Assembly (NCBI GenBank): GCA_030704615.1 | Contig: CM060734.1 | Span: forward strand, 53,896,042 to 53,956,041 | Direction: 5' to 3' | DNA length: 60,000 nucleotides | Origin: Takakia lepidozioides | Taxonomy: Eukaryota; Streptophyta; Takakiopsida; Takakiales; Takakiaceae | Shown here: positions 11,251 to 22,489 of the stretch, in pieces | Layout of the letters: each line of letters opens with the position of its first letter | Position numbering within the stretch: position 1 is the stretch's first letter | Made by a program: the position numbers and the translations under genes | The notes under the pieces: model-generated | Databases searched by the model: none | Told to the model about the DNA's origin: nothing | The model's input: only the letters and a program-made list of their open reading frames with translations

Positions 11251-12120
11251 ACCGCTGCATTAATTGTATTTGAACCACTGTTCATTGATTAAATTCATAC
11301 ATGATGTCATATATGACAATGCAAATTACTTAGATTTTTTTGAAAATAAAAAAAAACTAGAAAATTATATTCGAGACATGAAGATTCATACTCACAATTT
11401 CATTCATTTTAATTTGAACCCACGACCGAGTTAGAGTTTTAATAATGCATGGAAATACATGATCTGAAGTCTAATGCTTTGTTATACATCATTATACCAT
11501 TCAAGACTTGTGCCTGAAGCCTAACAATACATTTATCATGAGTGACTCTATACAATGGGCATCTAAGTAAAGCCACCATGTAACTATGTTCTTCTAATTT
11601 TTTTTGAAGTAGCAAAACTACAAAATTCTTGGGCTTTAGAGGACTCTATTGGGGAACATCAACGATGTTTGACGTCCTACAGCAGTCGGTATCTGAACAT
11701 GTGCCCAACACATGCATTCACACATGCACGCATTGCCACTTTCCCAACGCATGGAATAGCCATGTGGGGCCCGCATGCAATAGCCGACAGTCCTGTTGAC
11801 GTCCACCGGCTTTGGCTGATTTTATGTTTTGAAGGGGTACATAGTGGAACGTGAGAAAAAGTAAAATGCCAAGACCCAGGGTAAAAGACTCTGGCTGCTC
11901 AGTGCCTTCCTCCCTGGTCGTTTTCAGAGACTACTCTACAATCTCCAGACTGCAAACATAAGCTGGGTTAGCATCTGTGTAAGTCTGGACATGTTCGTTG
12001 TTCCGTGTAGAGCCCAATGGAGCCCAAAACAAGTTGCATGAATGTTGTTGAAAGCTCACTAGCACCCCTCAGTAAAGGACCTTGTCAAAATGTTGATGCT
12101 GTCGGATTTTCGAGCACAAA

Positions 12121-12495
12121 CCTCTACCTTGGAGCACGGAGCAGAGCTGGCATGAGTTTTTTAAAGATCCTTCACGATGGTGGGACAGCCGCAATCGCAA
12201 GGTGTGGCTTTTTCTTAATGTACAATGTGAAGAAGTTTGTCCATCCTGCAAATGTGGGCTCTTGGCTCCTGTTAGTACCATAATTTGGTTTCTTCCTGAT
12301 GTTTACAAGGTTCTTCTTGGGAGAGTCAGCTTGGTCTTAGCAGGCCGTGTTTCAATCTCTGCCTGCTCAGCTGCACCGTGGTGGTTCTCACAGACCAATC
12401 CGACATTACCTGACTACAGACACAAGCAGCACACACAAGAGGTCCTTTTGGGTTGATGGTCGGTCAAATCCTCCATGGATGACACAAGGCCAAGG
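12121..12495 (+). pseudogene. PDF motif 1 (OSB-type), left arm
   Basis: The first half reads SWHEFFKDPSRWWDSRNRK and ends at 12201 before a GT donor. The second half starts at 12394 after TTCTCACAG and reads PDYRHKQHTQEVL, then in a +1-shifted frame WVDGRSNPPWM. This is the PDF motif that plant organellar single-stranded DNA-binding (OSB) proteins carry in one to three copies after their OB fold. The intron would be in phase 0. The one-base shift in a T run is present in both arms, so this unit either decayed before the duplication or is spliced differently. I see no OB-fold domain upstream (11251-12120). Confidence 0.6.
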
Positions 12496-12675
12496 ACATT
12501 GTGGTGAGGGCACCTTCTTCGTCGACCTATTTCAGCCTGTTTTGCCCTCTCATCAGACTCGGCCCTGATTTGCATATTGAATTCTGTAAGTTAGCTCGTT
12601 GGGTGGATCTGTGGTGGTTGGAGTGACTTTGACAAGTTACTGCCGATGTGGCAGCAGGAAAGTGTCCAAAAACAG

Positions 12676-13065
12676 ATAACGGAGATGAGGAGAAGCTTTG
12701 GAATGCACACTTTTCCGACCCCAGTCAATGGTGGGACAATGGAGACAAAAAGGTGAATGCCTGTTGGAAGCAGACGGAAGTCAGCAGTGTGATAAGTATG
12801 GTTGGGGTGTTTGCTGGAAGAATCCTAGGCTGTCCTTGTCAGTTGCTAGCAGCAAGGCAAGGATGTATGCATGATTTGTGCAGAGGCATGGATAGCTGAA
12901 GGAGCAGGGATAGAGTGTGGGTCCAGATTCATCCAAGAGGGCCGGATTTCAAGCTCCAGATTACCTATGATTCCCTGTGGAAGGATAGCTACAAGAAAAC
13001 TGCATGGGTAGATGGTCAACTGGAAGCGGCAGCAGCAGCCGCACAATTGATAGAATCAGGCACTG
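12676..13065 (+). CDS. PDF motif 2 (OSB-type), left arm
   Basis: The first half, 12676-12752, reads WNAHFSDPSQWWDNGDKK and stops at a GTGAAT donor. The second half begins at 12927 after GTCCAG and reads GPDFKLQITYDSLW, then KTAWVDGQLEAAAAAAQL. The predicted intron, 12753-12926, is phase 0. PDF motifs bind single-stranded nucleic acid in OSB proteins of mitochondria and plastids. The unit is about 552 bp upstream of a near-copy, so motifs 2 and 3 arose by tandem duplication. Given as exons of the same proposed gene as the PPR frame; transcription is not shown. Confidence 0.55.
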
Positions 13066-13234
13066 CTAATGAAGGCACCTTCTTCAACACATTTCACCCT
13101 GTTTTTCCCTCTTGCCAGAACCAGCCCTAAATTTCCATGTTGAGTACTGCAAGTTAGCTGGTTGAGTTCATCTAGTTTGGAGTGACTTTGACATGATACT
13201 GCCAATGTGACAACAGGAAAGTATCGAAAAACAG

Positions 13235-13620
13235 GTAACAGAGATGAGAAGAAGCTGTGGAATGAATACTTTTCTGACCCCAGTCAATGGTGGGACAACC
13301 GAGGCAAAAAGGTGAATGCCTGTTAGATTACAGAGAGTAGCAGGCGCAATTCAGCATAGGGACTAGTGTGATAAGCTGAGTTGGGTGTTTCCTAGAACAA
13401 ATCTAGGCTGTCATTGTCAGCTTCTAGATGGCTAGAGGCATGGATAGCTGAAGGAGCAGGGATAGAGTGTGGGTCCAGATTCATCCAAGAGGGCCAGATT
13501 TCAAGCACAAGATTACCTATGATTCCCTGTGGATCCATAGCTACAAGAAACCTGCATGGGTAGATGGTCAACTAAAGGCAGCAGCTGCAGCGGCACAGTT
13601 GATAAAATCAGGCACCTCAA
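13235..13620 (+). CDS. PDF motif 3 (OSB-type), left arm, joined to PPR frame
   Basis: The first half, 13235-13311, reads WNEYFSDPSQWWDNRGKK and ends at GTGAAT. The second half begins at 13481 and reads GPDFKHKITYDSLW, then KKPAWVDGQLKAA. Splicing 13312-13480 out keeps phase 0 and restores a canonical PDF motif. The second half runs without a stop into the PPR array. The acceptor region is purine-rich, which makes it weak. Confidence 0.6.
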
Positions 13621-16099
13621 CCATGACCACAGCTTCTGGAAGAGGATCAAGAGAGGGAGTCCACAATGCCTCTTCTGGCACTTCTGGGCATGTGAAGATG
13701 CTTTGTGAGGCAGGCAGACTGAAAGAGGCTTTACAGACTTTAAACCAAGGAGGCATTTCAGCAGATTCAGATACGTATGTCTGTCTCTTGCATAAGTGCA
13801 TCAAGATGAAAGGCCTGGAAGCTGGAAAGCAGGTGCACACTCACATTATCCAAAGTGGATTCACGCCAAATTTTTTTCTACTCAACACCCTTGTCAACAT
13901 GTATGTTAAGTGCGGGAGCATCACGGATGCTCACCAATTGTTCAACAGAATGCCTGAACGATCATTGATCACATGGAATATAATGTTGGCAGGATTTACC
14001 AAGCATGGGTGTGGTAGGAATGCTTTGGAGACCTATGAGCAAATGCTGCGCGAAGGGGTGAAGCCCAACCACATCACGTTTGTGTGCATTTGCAATGCGT
14101 GTGCAAGCCTGGGAGCTCTAGAAAAGGGCAAAGAGGTCCACGGTGACATCGTCAAATCTGGAATTGTACCCGATGTCATTCTGAACACTGCCCTGGTGGA
14201 CATGTATGCCAAATGTGGGAGCATCGAGGACGCGAAGGGAGTGTTCGACAGTATGGCTGAACGAGATGTGGTGTCGTGGAGTGCGATGATTGCAGGATAT
14301 GCACAGCAGGGGTGCGGGATGGAGGCTTTGGAGACGTATGAGCAAATGATGTGCAAAGGGGTGAAGCCCAACCACATCACGTTTGTGTGCGTTTGCAATG
14401 CGTGTGCGAGCCTTGCAGCCCTGGAAAAGGGCAAAGAGGTGCATGGTGACATCATCAAAGCTGGAATTGTACCAAATGTCATCCTGAACACTGCCCTGGT
14501 GGACATGTATGCCAAATGTGGGAGCATGGAGGATGCGAAGGGAGTGTTCAACCATATGGCTGAACGAGATGTGGTGTCGTGGAGTGCGATGATTGCAGGA
14601 TATGCACAGCAAGGGCGCGGGATGGAGGCTTTGGAGACCTATGAGCAAATGATGTGCGAAGGGGTGAAGCCCGACCACATCACGTTTGTGTGCGTTTGCA
14701 GTGCGTGTGCAAGCCTGGCAGCCCTAGAAAAGGGCAAAGAGGTGCATGGTTGCATCGCCAAAGCTGGAATTGTACCAGATGTCATTCTGAACAATACCCT
14801 TGTGGACATGTATGCCAAATGTGGGTGCATCGAGGATGCGAAGGGAGTGTTCGACACAATGGCTGAACGAAATGTGGTGTCGTGGAGTGCGATGATTGCA
14901 GGATATGCACAGCAGGGGCGCGGGATGGAGGCTTTGGAGACCTATGAGCAAATGATGGGGGAAGGGGTGAAGCCCAACCACATCACGTTTGTGTGCGTTT
15001 GCAATGCTTGTGCAAGCCTGGCAGCCCTGGAAAAGGGCAAAGAGGTGCATGGGGACATCATCAAAGCGGGAATTGCACCAAATGTCATTCTGGACACTGC
15101 CCTGGTGGACATGTATGCGAAATGTGGGTGCATTGAAGATGCAAAGGGAGTATTTGACAATATGGCTGAACGAAATGTGGTGTCGTGGAATGCGATGATT
15201 GCAGGATATGCCTCGCATGGTTGTCATAGGGAGGTCGTGCAACTATTTGAAGGAATGCAAAAGAACGGCTTGAAGCCGGACAGTATCACCTTTATATGTG
15301 TTCTCTCTGCATGCAGCCACGCTGGCCTACTGAATGAAGGAAGACGCTACTTTGATTCCCTGAGTCAAGATCATGGTGTCACTCCGACTGTAAAGCACTT
15401 TGGCTGCATGGTGGACCTTCTTGGACGTGCGGGACAACTGGATGAGGCAGTGGATCTGATTAATAAAATGCCAATCAATCCAGATGTTGTGATGTGGAAG
15501 GCCTTGCTTGGTGCCTGCAGAGTCCATGGCAATGTGGTGATGGCTGAACATGCGGCAACATCTATCCTCAAGTGGGATGAACAGGATGCCGCGACTTATG
15601 TGTTGCTCTCAAACATCTATGCTGCAGCTGGCAGGTGGGATGATACTGCAAAGGTGAGAAGAATGATGAAGGTCAGAGGGTTAGAAAGGAGCCAGGTCGC
15701 TGCTGCATTGAGGTTGGCAACAGGGTGCACACCTTCGTTGTAGATGACAAGTTGCATCCCAGAATTAAGGAAATCCATGCTGAGCTGAGAAGATTGGCTG
15801 GGCAGATGAAGGAGGCGGGGTATGTGCCTGACACGCGCTTTGTATTGCATGATGTGGGGGAGGAGGAAAAGGAATTTTCTCTTTGCCACCACAGTGAGAA
15901 GCTGGCCATTGGCTTTGGGCTGATCAGCACGACCCCTAGGACGCCTCTGCGTCTCATCAAGAATCTTCGAGTGTGTGGTGACTGCCACACCTCCACCAAA
16001 TTCATCTCAAAGATTGTTGGCCGAGCAATTGTTGTACGGGACGCTAACCGCTTTCATCACTTTGAAGATGGGATTTGTTCTTGTGGGGATTACTGGTGA
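13481..16099 (+). pseudogene. PPR-DYW protein, left copy, frameshifted
   Basis: This encodes a PLS-class PPR protein of the DYW subgroup, whose members enter mitochondria or plastids and convert C to U in chosen transcripts. PPR repeats cover about 13690-15620 and include four near-identical 303-bp P-L-S triplets. The deaminase signature HSEK, then CGDCH, lies at about 15891-15990, and the protein ends CSCGDYW at 16099. A run of three Gs at 15678-15680 is four in the right copy. The missing base moves the frame so that translation stops at 15743, before the deaminase. The first ATG is 13623; upstream the frame is open into PDF motif 3. It is either a pseudogene lacking editing activity or a sequencing error. 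Confidence 0.85.
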
Positions 16100-16390
16100 A
16101 AGGATGTTTTGTTGGAAAGATGCGAGTGTCTTGCTTCATTCATTGATCTGTGTAGCTACTCAGATCATCCACCATTTCCTGAGAGTATTGACCATGATGT
16201 ACGGTTGAGTGCATTGAGTCATAGAGGATTGGTCATAGATGCCTGTTAGGTCATAGGCCAACTTACCCTAGTGTTTTGGATGGAAGGCTAGTGATGAATT
16301 GAGAATCCCCAGAGTTCTCGACATTGATCTGGCCACGCGTGCAAGCACCTGCACTTTGCCATCCCTCACTGAGCTACACCATGTTCAACG
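16100..16390 (+). other. Downstream region shared with right arm
   Basis: This matches the reverse complement of about 30790-31012 and 30530-30580, so it belongs to the duplicated unit. It probably holds the 3' untranslated region of the PPR gene. No coding signal is seen. Confidence 0.45.
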
Positions 16391-16630
16391 GTGTTAATCT
16401 GATCAACGCTTCCCTAGATTTCACTGCAGGCAGTCCTCACGCCTCTGCATTCTACCAATCTCTGCCCACAGTGACGATTCACAGTATGCTCGCACTCATT
16501 ACACCTTAGTGGTTGATTTCAATCATGTTCTAAACCAGTCTGTCATGCACTCTCAAGGCGGTCATTTCTGAGCTATTTCTACATATTCAGTACTCTGAGA
16601 TCTGTTTGAACCTTGCTCACAACTTACAGC
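16391..16630. other. Left-arm-only segment, about 240 bp
   Basis: The right arm lacks this stretch: its sequence passes straight from the ATGTTCA end to GCAATGACTA. It is either an insertion here or a deletion there. I see no clear terminal repeats. Confidence 0.55.
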
Positions 16631-18773
16631 GTGCAATGACTACGCAAAGACAGGTGACACATTGCGTACAAATCTACTGTCTACACTTCTCTCATTGCTT
16701 CATAATACATGACGTTCATACAACCCATGATCACATTCACTCGGTGGCTAAGTGACCAATCCCGTTACTAATTCTACAGTATTTACTGCTGTACATCTCC
16801 GAGTTGCGTTCTCTTGGTCTACAATATGTTTTGGTCTAAAACAGTCTTAGCGTGTCTAACTACCCTTCTTTCTCATCATCTACAGTGCTGCAGTCACCGC
16901 TCACTCCTTTAGCGCATAAGAACCATCAACTATGTTGAACAGGAACTTGCAGTTTTATCATTTTATTTCATCTCAGCCAGCTGTTCTATTAATTAATACA
17001 TCTATGGTAAATGTTTGTGGGTTTTTTTGGGCCATGCGTGACACGTGTGCGAAGCCCACTAAAATAGGTACTAACCAATGTTCTAGTGGTATGTGCCAGT
17101 CGGGCGGGGTATGTTCAAGGGTATAGGTAAGGGTATGCCAGAACCAACCCGGCTGGTGTGTCATGCAGCCTATACCCTACGTATGTGTAGAACTTAGGGT
17201 TTAGGGTTCCAAACATACCAAAGGCTAATACCATATCAGTCAGAGTAGCTTGTGGAGCAATACTGTGATTGCGAACAATACTTAGGGGGGAGTGTTTCGA
17301 GATGGGAGGGGTAGCAGTTATGATGTTAGGGTGCGTCACGTTGTGTTCGCTATGGGAGGGGTTTCATTTTTGCGGCTGAATCTTTGATGTGGGGAGGCGC
17401 AAAAGATTGAGCATATCGCCTTGTGATTGCAAATTTGTTTTACGTTTTGTATGTTTCCCTCAATCTGGTTTTTTTTTCCAGCTTTGAATGGAGTATGATG
17501 AATGTTGGGGTACACCATACCATTGTACGTGCTGCCCCAATATATCATTTACGTTTTTGCCATACCCATGCCTAGGAGCAAGTATCTCAAAATTGGAAAT
17601 ACTGATACTCATCCTATACCTACCATGGCTAGTCCTAATGTACACTGGGCCCTATCAGTTGGACCCAACAGCCAAGTTGGACCTACCAGGACCAGTCTAG
17701 TATGCCAAAATGGAAATACCAGTACAACACTGTCACCCCTAGCAACCACCACATGACACTTGTACTATGCTTACCCCAATTTGACGCCTAACCATCCCCC
17801 ATTTAATAGCTGTAGCTTTTCTTCTGTCTTTTTCTTACCCCCTACTTTTCTCACTTCAAACAAGGCCCTTGGCCAAAACAAAATTGAGCACCTAGGATAT
17901 GAGCTCCTCACTACCCTAGTCTTCTCAAATCACAAAGTAACAAGCTTGCTAAAACTTCTAGCTAAGCTTTAAGCCACAAACACTAGGACTTCTAAGCTCC
18001 TTTCGTCACCTCCACCAAGTTTTGCTAACTTCTAGCAAGCTCTAAGCAATCAACTAAAAAGGAACTAAGCTCAAGCTACCAACAACAACACAAAGCAAGA
18101 CAAATATAAGTGGTGGGCAAGCCCACCTTCCTACTCATATATACTAGAAAAACAATAAACAAAGGATGGATAGAATATCCAATTGTCTTTGATGAGAAAA
18201 AATATTGTCCATTCTTGGTTGGTAGGTGTCACTTTTTATCCTACCAGCTGTCTTAGGACGCTCCTAAATATTTTAGCCCCCAAATATCCCTTCAAATGAA
18301 TTTGTGTGGCCACGGACGCCCGAAAAGCTCCAAAAATGGTGGCATTTGCAAACCTTGGCAAACAAATCCTCAAACTTGGCCATAAATCCCTTGGGGTACC
18401 CTAGTGATCCCCACCAATCTGCAGGTCCATTGGGTTCAACTATCAACCAAGAAAAATAACTGAGCCGCAAATCCCCGTGAAAACATAGTTTTTAACGCGG
18501 AGCATATTTTTCGTTTGTGGACAGATCGACGTTTGGCGCTGAAACTCCTTCCACACCATATTGTCCCACAGTTAGACACACACAAAAAAGTTCCACACCA
18601 ACAGTGCTCGGTAACGGCTTTGTCCTGTCAGTTTGAGGTCATTGACACAGCAAAATCCTAGTCGGCGACTACCGCTGGATAAAATCTCTTTTGGATTTTT
18701 CATAGGAGCCCAAGACACCTTGGAAACTCCTTGAATTGAGTTCACACACAAAAACTTAAATATCTGCATGGGA
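16631..18773. other. Non-coding end of left arm and start of spacer
   Basis: Up to about 17735 this matches the right arm in reverse (28833-29600 and 30195-30530). It continues weakly to 17860 (27480-27607). GGGTTTAGGG near 17196-17210 is a telomere-like motif also kept in the right arm near 29345-29358. From 17860 to 18773 I see no gene or element ends. Confidence 0.5.
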
Positions 18774-18826
18774 ATATATATATATATATATATATTATGA
18801 AGCCTCCCCAAGGAAGTGTAATTTAT
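18774..18826 (-). repeat. 3' tail of SINE copy A, cut off by chromovirus B
   Basis: Read on the minus strand, this continues the SINE at 25441-25585 after the TTTAT target duplication: CACTTCC, a short unique part, then an alternating AT tract (18774-18796) typical of a SINE tail. Copy B at 28133-28270 has the matching GTTACGCTTCC and a short TA run. The flank after the tract, TCCCATG, resembles TCCCCATG before the SINE start near 25581, a possible target duplication. Confidence 0.55.
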
Positions 18827-19536
18827 TGTCGCAGCCCTTTGCCTTGAGGGCAGGAGGTCGGGACACGAGAGGGGCTGCCCCTGTGGTGGGGGCAGTGGCA
18901 ACAATAGATGTGGGGGCTGAAGCACCTTTGAGTGCCGCGGAGGCGCTCACTAGGTGGAGCCCCGCACACCGGGTTGCGGTGGGGGTGGTTCCACGAGGGG
19001 TGGTAGTAGCTTAGTGGGACTTAGTGGGGGTGGCATAGGACTCACCATGGGGCGGAGACCTTGTGGTGGGAGTTGTGGGGAGTCTTGGGACTCATCACGG
19101 TCCAATGGGGGCCGTGGTGGGTGGGCCAAAACTCACCGCGACTCATCACCGGGAGTCGAGGGTCTTCGTGGTGGTTCGCCATAAAATGGCAGGGTTGTTT
19201 GTGAGACCCCCGCGGACAGTCACAGAAGTATATATATGGAGTAGTAACCCTGAGAATGGTGCAAGCCCGTTGGTGACCAAAAACTAGTGAGTAAACGAGC
19301 GAGTCGGAAAACGACCAAGGAGTGGGGAGCTATTCCGGACTGCCGTCTACCAAAGGGAATTTCCACTAGGCCCAAATTGGTGGAGGGTCTTTTGGAAGAG
19401 TAAAGGGGGACCGTTATGTCCCACTGAGCAGCCGAAGCTCCGAGTTGGCCCGACGGCCACGTTGGGAGTTAGACGCGCGCATCAAAGCGAGTAACTATGA
19501 CTTGAAGGGGAGCTTACCGAAGTGAGGTGCGCGACA
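18827..19536 (+). repeat. 5' LTR of chromovirus B
   Basis: About 710 bp, TGTCGC to GCGCGACA. A TATATATGGAG box is near 19230. Compared with the LTRs of chromovirus A it lacks the second arm of an 11-bp hairpin (CCTTGAGTGCC and its complement). Confidence 0.93.
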
Positions 19537-19538
19537 CT

Positions 19539-19550
19539 TGGTATCAGAGC
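19539..19550 (+). promoter_or_regulatory. Primer-binding site, chromovirus B
   Basis: TGGTATCAGAGC lies two bases after the LTR, complementary to the 3' end of initiator-methionine tRNA as is usual for plant chromoviruses. Confidence 0.9.
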
Positions 19551-19591
19551 TTAGAGTTCAGTACGTGATCGTCCTTGGGATTGGCCTCATC

Positions 19592-22489
19592 AAGGGGTCG
19601 GGCAAGCCAAAGCGGAAGCGGAACGGTCCGAAAGACGATGATCCTGGTGAGCCCGATGGGGGCGACGTGTCACCGAAGCGGCCAATCGATGCATGCTTTT
19701 GAAAACGAGACCGCTCAAGAACGGGAGGAATCTGAGGACTCGGAGCCCGAGGAATTCCTGAGAGCTCCGGCAGACCAACAGATGCCTCCCATGCCAGCAA
19801 CTTTTTGGGAATGATTGTTGACGCAGTTTGGCGGGACGTTGAAAGACGTGTTGAAGGTGGCTAATGCCACTTCCACTAAGGCAAAGTTTAAGGTGAAGCT
19901 TAAGGAACCCGACACCTTCGAGGACGTCCGAAATCAGAAGGCACTCAACACCTGGCTCTTGGAGCTAGAGCAGTATTTCCGGGCGGCCAAGTTGAGTGAC
20001 GAGGATCGAGTGGAAGTGGCTCTCACCTATTTGAGGGGCTATGCTCAACAATGGTGGCAGAAACGCCTTCACAACCGAGGTCCAAACCCGAAAACCTTGA
20101 ACTGGAGTGGGTTCAAGGAACTGATGAAGAGACAGTTTGTGCCCCTCAACGCGTCCTGGCTCGCCCGGGACAAGATGAGGAATTTGAAGCAAATGGATGA
20201 CATTCGGGGATATGTTCAGGCTTTCAATATGCTGTTGGTCGAAGTCGCGGACATGGCAGAACCAGAAATGGTCTTCAACTTTGTGGCTGGTCTGGCCCTA
20301 TGGGCCAGGCGGAAGTTGGAAGAGAAGCCACCTAAGACTTTGAACGAAGCAATTGAGATGGTTGAATGTTTCTCGGATGTCCCTAGGGGCGAAAGACAAG
20401 GCCGTACGGAGCTGAACCACAAGAAGGCCCGGCGGGAGGGTGACTCCTTCTGACCGGAAAAGAAGTGGGATATGCCACGTGGCGACAATGGCACGTGGAA
20501 ATCAAAGGGAGGGCCTTCACACGTCAAGGCGGCACCCGGTGCTTCGAAAAGAAAAGCAGGTGCGGCGGTTTATGGCGGACAGAAGGCGACCTTCGATGGA
20601 GTGTGCTTCAATTGCGGGGAGCCCGGGCACATGGCTAAGAAGTGCACGAAACCCCGACAATTGAACATGACTCGGGCGGCCAAGGAGCTGTCCAAAGATT
20701 CAATCAACCGCTTGGTGGAAGCGGTGGTCGCCAAGACTTGCAAGGTAGGCAACTACTCTTGTGAGTTGTATCAGGAAACTGGCACCCTGCGTAAAGAGAG
20801 TCAGTTATTGTTCGTGAGTGGGATAATTTCCGGAACTAACGTGTCGTTGTTGGTGGACACAAGAGCGTCGCACTCCTTCATGACACCGGCAACGGCACGG
20901 AAGCTGGGACTCCCGACAAGTGATGTGGGGGCCTCTATTGAGGTGCGTTCTGCTAAAGGAGAACCACCATTGGCGACGAGGTTGGCGTTCGATGTTCCTC
21001 TTCAGCTCGGGAGTTGGGAGGGACGTGAGAACTTCATCATTTGCGAGATCGATGGAGCGGATCTCATTTTGGGGATGACCTTTTTGAGCAAACCCCGTGG
21101 GAGGGCGAATAAACCTGCTATCAGTAAGGGAGTGGGTCGTGGAGGAGTCACACGAGCCCCAGTTTTTGCTTTACGTAAGACAAGTGAAGGGAGAAGGCGA
21201 TGGGGAGCCGAGCCCAGATTGGATCAAGGGGATTTTGGAGAAATACCAAGATGTGATGCTGGAGGATTTACCAAGCGGCTTGCCACCGCGAAGAGGAGTT
21301 GACCACAAGATTGAGGTGATACCAGGATCGGAGCCGCCTGCCAAGGCGCCCTATCGGTTGAGCCACAGAGAGTTGGTCGAGCTGAAGGCTCAGCTCAAGG
21401 ATCTAATGTCAAAGGGGTACATCCGGCCGAGTAAATCACCCTACGGAGCCCCGGTGCTATTCGCAGACAAGAAGGATAGGACGTTGCGGATGTGTGTCGA
21501 TTACAGGGCTCTGAATAAAGTGACTATCAAGAACCGGTACCCTTTGCCAATGATCGACGACCTCTTCGATCGGTTGGCAGAAGCGAAGTATTTCAGCCGG
21601 ATCGATTTGTGCTCCGGGTATCATCAGATCTGAGTGGCGGAAGGAGATGAGGAGAAGACCGCATGCAGGACAAGGTATGGTTCATATGAGTTCTTGGTGA
21701 TGCCTTTTGGGCTCACCAACGCACCCGCGACCTTTAGCACGCTGATGAACAGCCTTTTTCAGGAGTGGCTGGATGACCTTGTGATCGTGTACATCGACGA
21801 TATCTTGGTGTACTCGAAAACAAAGGAGGAGCACCTGGAGCACCTAAAAAGGGTGTTCCAGAAATTGCGGGAAGGGAAGCTGTATGCCATAGCTTCAAAG
21901 TGCGAATTCGGGGTCACAAAAGTGGAGTTCCTGGGGCATGTGATTGCACAGGATGGGATCAAAATGGATGACAGAAAGGTGAGGGCGATCTTGGACTGGG
22001 AGCCTCCGACTTCGGTCCCGGGAGTGCGATCCTTCCTAAGACTCGCCTCTTATTACCGAAAGTATGTGAGAAATTTCGCCAAGATCGCCAGGCCGCTGTC
22101 AGACCTTCTGTGTAAATCCAAGGTATGGGTATGGAACACCTTTTGTAGCCAAGCTTTTGCCGAGTTGAAGCAGCGGATGGCGGAAGCTCCAGTCTTGAAA
22201 ATCCCGGAGTTCGACCGTCCGTTTGAGATTCATACAGATGCGTCGGACTTCGCGATTGGGGGTGTATTTATGCAAGATGGACGTCCAGTGGCTTACGAAA
22301 GTAAGAAACTGAATGAAGTGGAGCGACGGTGGCCAACGCACGAGAAAGAGATGAAGACGGTGGTGCATTGCCTTGAGCTTTGGCGCCACTATGTTGGTTC
22401 CAACCCGGTGAAGGTATTCACGGACAATGTCACGGTGAAGTATTTTGCCACGCAGCCTAAGTTGTCCCCAAAACAACTTAGGTGGCAAG
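19592..22489 (+). pseudogene. Chromovirus B gag-pol, first part
   Basis: Gag, protease, RT and most of RNase H are recognisable by close match to chromovirus A. The start ATG of A is AAG here (19592-19594). Stops end at 19814, 20453 and 21633; the last two replace CGA and CGG codons of A and fit C-to-T change. The CCHC knuckle [14 protein letters not shown] is intact. The protease has DTRAS instead of DTGAS. About 90 bp of A, lying between two CAAATCCG repeats, are missing after FLSK, and one extra base shifts the frame there. The RT motif YIDDILVYS is present. The frame ends at the inversion joint. Non-functional. Confidence 0.92.

Larger units (their letters stand above)
11251..17860 (+). 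repeat. Left arm of large imperfect inverted repeat
   Basis: Sequence from about 11251 reappears as reverse complement in 27480-36236. Outer ends match at ATACTCACCGCTGCATTAAT (left, near 11253) and its complement (right, near 36234). Similarity runs through the PDF and PPR regions, the downstream region and the 17.0-17.7 kb part, and fades near 17.86 kb. Each arm has private insertions or deletions. By eye the PPR coding part is most alike and the flanks more diverged. Confidence 0.9.
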
